Assembly: GCA_023433755.1 (NCBI GenBank)
Contig: JAEYUA010000018.1
Coordinates: forward strand, 1 to 14,130
Reading direction: 5' to 3'
Length of the DNA stretch: 14,130 nt
Source of the DNA: Bacteroidota bacterium
Lineage (GTDB): Bacteria; Bacteroidota; Bacteroidia; Chitinophagales; Chitinophagaceae
Below, in pieces: positions 7,028 to 12,901 of this stretch. A model generated the notes under the pieces. It ran no database searches and was not told the origin of the DNA. It was given only the letters and a program-made list of their open reading frames with translations. The position numbers and the translations under genes are program-made. Every line of letters begins with the position of its first letter. Position 1 is the first letter of the stretch.

Positions 7028-7948
7028 ATGACCTACAAACAACAATGGATCCAATACATACACTCCCTGCAGGACAGGATCTGTGCCGCGTTGGAGGAAG
7101 TGGACGGCAAGGGAAAATTTCATGAAGACCAGTGGGAAAGACCGGAAGGTGGTGGCGGGAAGACGAGGGTTATTACAGGAGGCGCTGTATTTGAAAAAGG
7201 AGGCGTGAACACTTCTGTGGTATTTGGTGAAGTGACTGATGCCATGCGCACCCAATTAAAGATCAATGGCGCGAAATGGTTTGCCTGCGGACTTTCACTG
7301 GTGATCCATCCTTATAATCCATTTGTACCCACCATTCATTGCAATTACCGCATGTTTGAGTTGTACAATGAAAATGATGAAGTGATTGACCGGTGGTTTG
7401 GCGGTGGAACAGACCTGACTCCCTATTACCTGTTTGAAGAAGATGCCATACATTTTCACCGGACCTATAAAAATGTCTGTGACAGCTTTGATGAAAAATG
7501 GTACCCGCTTTTTAAACTGGAGTGTGATAATTATTTCGTGAACCACCACCGCAATAATGAAAGAAGAGGAATAGGCGGGATATTTTATGACTACCAGGGC
7601 AGGCTCAGTAAAACGGATAACGATGAAACGCAGCGCTGGATGGATTTTGGTATGGCCTGCGGTAATGCATTCACAGATGCTTATTTACCTATTGTTGAAA
7701 AAAGAAAAAGAATGGACTTCAGTCCAGCCCATAAACACTGGCAGGAGATCAGGAGAGGAAGGTATGTTGAATTCAACCTGGTACATGACCGGGGTACTTT
7801 ATTCGGTCTTAAAACAAATGGAAGAATTGAAAGCATTTTGATGAGCCTTCCGCCAACGGTTCGTTTTGAATACAATTACCAGCCCGCACCTGGCAGCGAA
7901 GAAGACAAACTGCTGCAGGCATGTTTGCAGCCGGAAGACTGGGCCTGA
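7028..7948 (+). CDS. hemF: Coproporphyrinogen III oxidase, oxygen-dependent
   Basis: A 306-residue HemF that uses O2 to decarboxylate two propionates of coproporphyrinogen III, giving protoporphyrinogen IX. The whole length matches the family: GGGGKTRVI (41-49), FEKGGVNTSVVFGE (55-68), ACGLSLVIHPYNPFVPTIHCNYR (86-108), WFGGGTDLTPYY (123-134), RRGIGGIFYDY (179-189) and GRYVEFNLVHDRGT (244-257). The start ATG lies right after the inverted heptad repeats, in a 169-base gap after hemE. It is the only gap in the plus-strand operon large enough for extra control. No oxygen-independent HemN is present in the window, so this step would need oxygen unless HemN is encoded elsewhere. Confidence 0.96.
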   Translation: MTYKQQWIQYIHSLQDRICAALEEVDGKGKFHEDQWERPEGGGGKTRVITGGAVFEKGGVNTSVVFGEVTDAMRTQLKINGAKWFACGLSLVIHPYNPFVPTIHCNYRMFELYNENDEVIDRWFGGGTDLTPYYLFEEDAIHFHRTYKNVCDSFDEKWYPLFKLECDNYFVNHHRNNERRGIGGIFYDYQGRLSKTDNDETQRWMDFGMACGNAFTDAYLPIVEKRKRMDFSPAHKHWQEIRRGRYVEFNLVHDRGTLFGLKTNGRIESILMSLPPTVRFEYNYQPAPGSEEDKLLQACLQPEDWA

Positions 7949-7961
7949 TAAAAATGAAAAA

Positions 7962-8936
7962 ATGATTTTACAAAGAAGAAACAGGATTCTCAGGGCTACA
8001 CCAGCCATCAGGAGCATGGTGGCGGAAACCCATTTGACCCCCAATGATTTCATCGTTCCTCTTTTTATTGATGAAGGAGAAAATGTGGAGACTGAGATCG
8101 CCTCCATGCCCGGCTATTACCGCAGGAGCATTGACCTCACGCTGAAAGAAGTAAAGGAACTCTGGAGCATGGGCATCAAAAGTGTGTTGCTCTTCATAAA
8201 ATGCAAGGATGAATGGAAGGACAATACCGGTAAGGAAGCCTGGAATGAAAATGGACTGATGCAGCGAAGCATCAAAGCTATCAAGGACCTTGTTCCGGGC
8301 ATGTACGTGATGACGGATGTCGCCCTCGACCCTTATTCCTCTTATGGTCATGATGGTATTGTTGAAAATGGCCAGATCGTAAATGATCCTACTGTTGAAG
8401 CACTGGTGAGAATGAGCATTTCACATGCAGCCGCGGGCGCCGACATGGTCGCGCCCAGTGATATGATGGATGGCCGCATTGGCGCTATCCGCCAGGGACT
8501 GGAAGAAAACCATTACACCAATGTGGGCATCATGGCCTACAGCGCCAAGTATGCTTCCTGTTTTTATGGTCCCTTCCGTGATGCATTGGACTCCGCACCG
8601 GGCTTTGGAGATAAAAAGACTTACCAGATGGATCCTGCCAACAGGACCGAAGCTGTGAAGGAAGCATTGATGGATGTGGAGGAAGGAGCCGATATCGTAA
8701 TGGTGAAACCAGGACTTCCCTATCTCGATATCGTAAGGGATGTAAAAAATGCAGTGCAGGTGCCTGTGAGTGTTTACAATATCAGCGGTGAATATGCCAT
8801 GATCAAAGCTGCGGCCAAAATGGGCTGGCTCAATGAAGACCAGGCCATCATGGAAACGCTCACTTCCATTAAAAGAGCAGGTGCTGATCTTATCGCAACT
8901 TATTTCGCGAAAGATGCCGTTAAATTATTAGGATAA
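7962..8936 (+). CDS. hemB: Delta-aminolevulinic acid dehydratase (porphobilinogen synthase), zinc-independent type
   Basis: A 324-residue HemB condensing two 5-aminolevulinates into porphobilinogen. Schiff-base lysines are Lys-196 in YSAKYAS and Lys-249 in MVKPGLPYLD; FYGPFRDA (201-208) and VAPSDMMDGR (163-172) are also conserved. The three cysteines that bind catalytic zinc in many homologues (DVCxCEYTSHGHCG pattern) are replaced here by Ala-121, Asp-123 and Asp-131 in DVALDPYSSYGHDG, which places it in the class not needing that zinc, normally magnesium-stimulated. The start is the ATG at 7962, because MILQRRNRILR is the natural family N-terminus; longer in-frame starts run inside hemF. It lies 13 bases after hemF and 26 before hemL. 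Confidence 0.96.
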   Translation: MILQRRNRILRATPAIRSMVAETHLTPNDFIVPLFIDEGENVETEIASMPGYYRRSIDLTLKEVKELWSMGIKSVLLFIKCKDEWKDNTGKEAWNENGLMQRSIKAIKDLVPGMYVMTDVALDPYSSYGHDGIVENGQIVNDPTVEALVRMSISHAAAGADMVAPSDMMDGRIGAIRQGLEENHYTNVGIMAYSAKYASCFYGPFRDALDSAPGFGDKKTYQMDPANRTEAVKEALMDVEEGADIVMVKPGLPYLDIVRDVKNAVQVPVSVYNISGEYAMIKAAAKMGWLNEDQAIMETLTSIKRAGADLIATYFAKDAVKLLG

Positions 8937-8962
8937 TAAGAATTGATCTTAAATAAAATTTG

Positions 8963-10249
8963 ATGAACTATCATAACAGCCATTCCCTTTTCGAACGAGC
9001 GCAACATTCCATTCCCGGTGGTGTGAACTCACCCGTGAGAGCCTTTAAAAGTGTGGGTGGAGAGCCCGTGTTTTTCAGGAAAGCGAAAGGCGCTTACCTG
9101 TATGATGTGGATGGCAACCGCTATATAGACTATATCAATTCCTGGGGGCCCATGATCCTCGGCCATGCATTTGAACCCGTGGTGGAAGCCATTCGTGAAA
9201 AGGCTGCTGACAGCACTTCTTTTGGCGCGCCAACAGAACTGGAAGTGGAGATGGCGGAGCTGGTGAAATCAATGGTACCTAATGTTGATTTGGTGAGGAT
9301 GGTAAGCAGCGGCACTGAAGCCTGCATGAGTGCCATCCGGCTGGCCCGCGGCTATACTGGCAAAAACAAGATCATCAAATTCGAAGGCTGTTATCATGGT
9401 CATGCTGATTCTTTCCTGGTAAAAGCAGGAAGTGGTGTGGCCAGTTTTAATATCCAAACAGTTCCAGGTGTTACAACAGGTGTTGCGCAGGATACACTTA
9501 CCGCTCCTTATAATAATCTTGAAGCGGTGGAAGAACTGGTTCAGCAACATAAAAATGAAATAGCCGCCCTCATTATTGAACCTGTTGCTGGCAATATGGG
9601 ATGCATTATCCCGTCACCAGGCTACCTCGAAGGACTGAGAACGATTTGCACCCGCGAAAACATTGTTTTCATTTTTGATGAAGTGATGACCGGCTTCCGG
9701 CTCGCGCCAGGCGGCGCGCAGGAAAGGCTCGGTATCGATGCTGATCTTGTTACCTATGGTAAAGTAATTGGCGCCGGCATGCCTGTTGGTGCATTCGGTG
9801 GAAAGCTCGAGATTATGAAACATATTGCCCCACTGGGAAATGTTTACCAGGCCGGCACATTAAGTGGCAACCCGCTTGCCATGATCGCAGGTTATACCTT
9901 ATTAAAGCATCTTAAATCCAACCCGCAGGTTTATGCTTCGCTTGAAGAAAAAGGGAACAGTCTTCATAATGGATTAAAAAATATCCTCGATGCATCAGGC
10001 ATTCCCTATGTGATCAACCATGTTGGATCGATGATCTCCATTCATTTCAGTAAAACCCCGGTGAATGATTTCGCCTCTGCTACCTCAGCGGACAATGCTT
10101 TCTTCAACCGTTTCTTTCATGCCATGCTGGACAGGGGAATTTACCTGCCGCCATCCGCTTTTGAAACCTGGTTTCTTTCTGATGCGCTGAGCAATGAGGA
10201 CCTGGATGAAACAATTGAAAAGGCCAAGGCGAGTTTGGAGGTATTATAA
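8963..10249 (+). CDS. hemL: Glutamate-1-semialdehyde 2,1-aminomutase
   Basis: A 428-residue PLP enzyme converting glutamate-1-semialdehyde to 5-aminolevulinate, the second C5 step, partnering HemA. Conserved stretches include the N-terminal SIPGGVNSPVRAF (16-28), SSGTEACMSAIRLAR (115-129), FEGCYHGHADSFLVKAGSG (140-158), EPVAGNMG (206-213), the PLP-site FDEVMTGFR (238-246) and YGKVIGAGMPVGAFGG with PLP Lys-267. I chose the ATG at 8963; the TTG just before it is in frame but would be an unusual start. It is the last gene of the hem operon. Its stop codon overlaps the left end of an inverted-repeat element. Confidence 0.96.
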   Translation: MNYHNSHSLFERAQHSIPGGVNSPVRAFKSVGGEPVFFRKAKGAYLYDVDGNRYIDYINSWGPMILGHAFEPVVEAIREKAADSTSFGAPTELEVEMAELVKSMVPNVDLVRMVSSGTEACMSAIRLARGYTGKNKIIKFEGCYHGHADSFLVKAGSGVASFNIQTVPGVTTGVAQDTLTAPYNNLEAVEELVQQHKNEIAALIIEPVAGNMGCIIPSPGYLEGLRTICTRENIVFIFDEVMTGFRLAPGGAQERLGIDADLVTYGKVIGAGMPVGAFGGKLEIMKHIAPLGNVYQAGTLSGNPLAMIAGYTLLKHLKSNPQVYASLEEKGNSLHNGLKNILDASGIPYVINHVGSMISIHFSKTPVNDFASATSADNAFFNRFFHAMLDRGIYLPPSAFETWFLSDALSNEDLDETIEKAKASLEVL

Positions 10250-10452
10250 TTTATACCGCCAAGAAAGAAGGGCGCCAAGTTTAACGCGGAGAAAGAAGGG
10301 TAAGGAAAAGGAAGATGTTTTATTTGATGCAAAGGGCCGATCATTCAATGGCAGAGAACTACAAAATGCGAATATTTCAGGTGGACAGCAAAAAAAGTTA
10401 AGGTACTTTTATTAATGAACCTTGACATCCTTCTTTCTTGGCGGTAAAAATT
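10248..10452. repeat. MITE-like inverted-repeat element after hemL
   Basis: The two ends are an 18-bp perfect inverted repeat, TACCGCCAAGAAAGAAGG at 10254-10271 and its reverse complement at 10429-10446. Pairing extends outward to 24 positions with one mismatch (10248-10271 against 10429-10452). The left arm begins inside the hemL stop codon. Next to the left arm are related motifs CGCCAAG (10257 and 10273) and CGCGGAGAAAGAAGG (10285-10299), the last matching 13 of 15 bases of CGCCAAGAAAGAAGG at 10257-10271. The interior has no credible gene, only a 28-codon frame at 10315-10401. No obvious target-site duplication is visible. A non-autonomous mobile element or dispersed intergenic repeat is the likeliest reading; the rest of the gap to 10503 shows nothing convincing. 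Confidence 0.65.
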
Positions 10453-10503
10453 CTTGCACAGCAAGCATCTTGGAATCAGGTCCAGACTTATTAATTTCAA
10501 CAC

Positions 10504-11205
10504 ATGATCCTGCTCGAAGCATTTGACTGGAAGCAAATACTAATGGGAGAAGAAGACTGGAGCTTTCTTCTTGAAACTCTCTTCCGGACTGTTATCATGT
10601 TCATCATCCTGCTTTCAGGATTACGCATCCTTGGCAAGCGCGGGGTAAAACAATTATCCGTTTTTGAACTGGTCGTGATCATCGGTCTTGGTTCCGCTGC
10701 TGGTGACCCCATGTTTTACAAAGATGTAGGCATCATGCCTGCCATCATCGTATTCAGCTTTGTAATAGTAATGTATAAACTGGTAACCTTCCTGGTAGCC
10801 AAAAGCAAACATTTTGAGCATGTGGTAGAAGGTAAGCCAGTCTGCCTCATCGAAAACGGCCGCTTTACCATTGCCAATTTTGAAAAGGAAGCGCTGGCCC
10901 AGGATGAATTTTTTGCAGAGCTGCGCATGGCCAGCATCAAACATCTTGGCCAGGTAGAGAGAGCCTATATTGAAACAACAGGTGATCTCAGTATCTTCTA
11001 TTTTCCTGACGAAGAAGTGAAATACGGCCTTCCCATTCTCCCGGAAATGTTTGCCAATAAAACAGAGCAGATCAATAAAGATGGGATCTATTCCTGCACT
11101 TTCTGCGGGCACACCCAGACCTTGCAACCGGCACCTGTTCACACCTGCCCGGTCTGCGAAAAGAAAAAATGGACGGAATCCATCAACGACAAAAGGATCT
11201 TCTGA
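10504..11205 (+). CDS. DUF421 (YetF/YcaP-like) membrane protein with C-terminal zinc ribbon
   Basis: A 233-residue protein. Residues from about 18 to 90 hold about three membrane helices and the DUF421 hallmark RILGKRGVKQLSVFELVVIIGLG (40-62), with the following AAGDPMF. The soluble part contains the family's GKPVCLIENGRF-like strand (about 110-121) and a helix with EFFAELRMASI. The last 40 residues add Cys-198-x2-Cys-201 and Cys-215-x2-Cys-218, a rubredoxin/zinc-ribbon pattern (CTFCG and CPVC), which I do not regard as typical for DUF421. The biochemical role of DUF421 proteins is not firmly established. It lies 254 bases after hemL, beyond a repeat element, so it may have its own promoter, though I see none with a full -7 match. 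Its stop abuts the convergent neighbour's stop. Confidence 0.8.
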   Translation: MILLEAFDWKQILMGEEDWSFLLETLFRTVIMFIILLSGLRILGKRGVKQLSVFELVVIIGLGSAAGDPMFYKDVGIMPAIIVFSFVIVMYKLVTFLVAKSKHFEHVVEGKPVCLIENGRFTIANFEKEALAQDEFFAELRMASIKHLGQVERAYIETTGDLSIFYFPDEEVKYGLPILPEMFANKTEQINKDGIYSCTFCGHTQTLQPAPVHTCPVCEKKKWTESINDKRIF

Positions 11206-11823
11206 TCAGTGCAGGAAAAAGGATAGGATGCCAACCAGTATCAGCACAATTCCGCTGATGCGTTTTTCATTATGCTCAATAAAGCGGGCGCTGAGCAGAT
11301 TGATGCCCTTGAAACCAAGCGTCACCAGCAGCAAAATTCCACTGATGCTCACAATGGCATACACCACCGATAATAATATCACGAGTCCCATGCCATAGGC
11401 ACCTGCCGATAAAAACAGGCTTTCCACTTCAAGGCAGGGAGAAAGGAACATCATGATGATAAAGATGAGGATCCATTTGCGTTTGCTTCGCTTGTACTGA
11501 GCAACATCCTTGCTTTCACTGTGATGATGATGGGGAAGATTTACAGTATAGTAGATCAGGCCAAACACGATAAGCAGCACCGACAGCCCGGTATTGATGG
11601 CATCACCATATTTGGTTTCCAGTTCCTTTCCAATATAACCCAGTATGAGTCCGAGCGCCACCGTACCCAGCACATGCGCCAACGCACTGAAAAAAGTAAC
11701 CAGGGTTACATCCTTCATCTTCCATTGCTCTGCGCGGGCTACTGCTACCAGTGGCAACCAGTGGTTGGGAATAAGGGCATGCACAAAAGCTAATAATACA
11801 GTACCTGCTATAACACTAAACAT
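11206..11823 (-). CDS. Six-helix membrane protein with His-rich loop, putative metal transporter (RcnA/UreH/TauE-like)
   Basis: A 205-residue very hydrophobic protein with about six membrane helices in two halves. The first helix carries HALIPNHWLP (15-24), the second SALAHVLGT with His-50, and a polar loop between halves has four consecutive histidines (98-101) then acidic and basic residues. The second half begins FLSPCLEVE with Cys-130. The two-half layout with HAxxPxH and a central His-rich loop recalls nickel/cobalt exporters of the RcnA/NiCoT type and UreH-like proteins, but identity is too low to name a substrate. It lies 66 bases downstream of the AraC-type regulator on the same strand and has its own perfect -7 box, so it may be a target of that regulator. 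The function is inferred only. Confidence 0.6.
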   Translation of the reverse strand: MFSVIAGTVLLAFVHALIPNHWLPLVAVARAEQWKMKDVTLVTFFSALAHVLGTVALGLILGYIGKELETKYGDAINTGLSVLLIVFGLIYYTVNLPHHHHSESKDVAQYKRSKRKWILIFIIMMFLSPCLEVESLFLSAGAYGMGLVILLSVVYAIVSISGILLLVTLGFKGINLLSARFIEHNEKRISGIVLILVGILSFFLH

Positions 11824-11869
11824 GAAAAAGATTCAGCAAATGGAATAATTGCGGCCAAAGACCGGCTAT

Positions 11870-11877
11870 CAAAGTTA
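11870..11877 (-). promoter_or_regulatory. Bacteroidota -7 box for the His-rich-loop membrane protein
   Basis: On the minus strand this reads TAACTTTG, a full match to TAnnTTTG, in the 66-base gap after the AraC-type gene. It would give a leader of about 40 nt before the ATG at 11823, so the membrane protein need not depend on read-through from the regulator. No -33 TTG is evident. Confidence 0.5.
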
Positions 11878-11889
11878 TAGGTTCAGACA

Positions 11890-12822
11890 TTAGTGCAGCA
11901 GGAGTTCACAGGGTTTCAACCCGGTATGCTTCTTAAAAGCTGTTGAAAAATGGGAAATGGAGGAATAACCCAGCATTACCGATACATCCGTTACCGTGAC
12001 CCCTTTTTCATAGAGCAGGTACTTGGCATGCTCCATGCGCTGGCTCTGGTAAAAATCGAAGATGGTGGTACCGAACATCTCCTTAAAACCTTTTTTAAGA
12101 TAACATTCATTCATGGCCACCTTCCTGCTCAATTCCTTTATGGTGATCGGTTCACCGATATGCTGCAACAGGATCTCACGGGCCTTCATCACTTTTTCCC
12201 TGTCCGGCTCATTCGCCAGGAATTTACAGTTGATTACATCAATCCGCTTCTCATCCATGCAGTCAAGGCTGTAAAGCAGCAACATCTGCGTTTGCGCATT
12301 GATGAAGATATTGCCAAGGCTCCCGGAATAACCATGGTTCAGCAACCCGTCAAGCACCACGCGGGTACGGTTGCATAAATTAAGGCTGCGAGTAAACGAT
12401 TGCCGATGGCTGAAACTCAGCACCTGCTCACCAAGGGTATTGTTCGAGACCCTTTCACGCACCAACTGGTCAAGCAGGGTTGAAGAAAACTCGAAACTCA
12501 GAAAATCCACACATTCCACCTTCTGCTCGCAATGGTGTGAAGCGTTGGCGCGGCACTGGCTGCAGGCAGACTGATCTTTGCGGCAGTACATATTACCGAT
12601 AGTGCAAAATTTTAGCTGGAGGCGGTTGCACCCTTCGTTATCGCCCGAATAATGGTATTGCACCATGCCCACATCCTCTGCCATCCAGTTTGAAGGCCGT
12701 GCAAAACGCTTGATGGAATACGACACGGAACCAGGTATCTGGCTTACAGTTTCCTGCAGCAGTTCTGTCTGTATACCTACCTCCTCCGGCTGAAAATCGC
12801 ATGAAATGATCACCTGTCGCAT
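11890..12822 (-). CDS. AraC-family transcriptional regulator with N-terminal cysteine cluster
   Basis: A 310-residue regulator. The C-terminal third (about 208-310) is a standard double helix-turn-helix AraC/XylS domain: TIKELSRKVAMNECYLKKGFKEMFG, then the second helix-turn-helix with VSVMLGYSSISHFSTAFKKHTG (281-301). The N-terminal effector half resembles PchR-like regulators around the segment before VDFLSFEFSS, but the usual ligand loop is replaced by Cys-73, Cys-80, Cys-87, Cys-90, Cys-98 and Cys-104, in a C-x6-C-x2-C-x7-C-x5-C spacing from residue 80. Such a cluster suggests bound zinc, an Fe-S cluster or redox sensing; this is inference. It is divergent from lpxC-fabZ with 79 bases between starts, and lies upstream of the His-rich-loop membrane protein. 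The targets are unknown. Confidence 0.88.
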   Translation of the reverse strand: MRQVIISCDFQPEEVGIQTELLQETVSQIPGSVSYSIKRFARPSNWMAEDVGMVQYHYSGDNEGCNRLQLKFCTIGNMYCRKDQSACSQCRANASHHCEQKVECVDFLSFEFSSTLLDQLVRERVSNNTLGEQVLSFSHRQSFTRSLNLCNRTRVVLDGLLNHGYSGSLGNIFINAQTQMLLLYSLDCMDEKRIDVINCKFLANEPDREKVMKAREILLQHIGEPITIKELSRKVAMNECYLKKGFKEMFGTTIFDFYQSQRMEHAKYLLYEKGVTVTDVSVMLGYSSISHFSTAFKKHTGLKPCELLLH

Positions 12823-12827
12823 CGCCG

Positions 12828-12835
12828 CAAAATTA
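12828..12835 (-). promoter_or_regulatory. Bacteroidota -7 box for the AraC-type regulator
   Basis: The minus strand reads TAATTTTG, a full match to TAnnTTTG, ending 5 bases before the ATG at 12822. Transcription would begin at about the start codon, so a leaderless message is predicted. Confidence 0.55.
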
Positions 12836-12889
12836 AGCCCTTATTGATCAGGCGGAATATGAGCTTATTCAGACTTTCGTCATATTTAC

Positions 12890-12897
12890 TACTTTCG
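12890..12897 (+). promoter_or_regulatory. Probable -7 box for lpxC-fabZ
   Basis: TACTTTCG matches seven of eight positions of TAnnTTTG and ends 4 bases before the lpxC ATG. ACTTTCG also occurs 18 bases upstream at 12873-12879, so the motif is repeated; whether the upstream copy is an operator or chance is unclear. Confidence 0.4.
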
Positions 12898-12901
12898 CCA
12901 A

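Noticed and set aside
7866..7961. Upstream in-frame start for hemB inside hemF
   Set aside because: The added 32 residues come from the hemF coding region read in another frame; MILQRRNRILR is the normal HemB start.
10315..10401. Small 28-codon frame inside the inverted-repeat element
   Set aside because: No recognisable motif, no promoter, and it lies within a probable mobile repeat.
10248..10452. Intrinsic terminator for the hem operon
   Set aside because: The arms are separated by 157 bases and lack a following U-run typical of a terminator; it fits a mobile or dispersed repeat better.
11950..12378. 142-codon plus-strand frame opposite the AraC-type gene
   Set aside because: It lies wholly antisense to the conserved AraC DNA-binding domain and middle region and has no recognisable motif.
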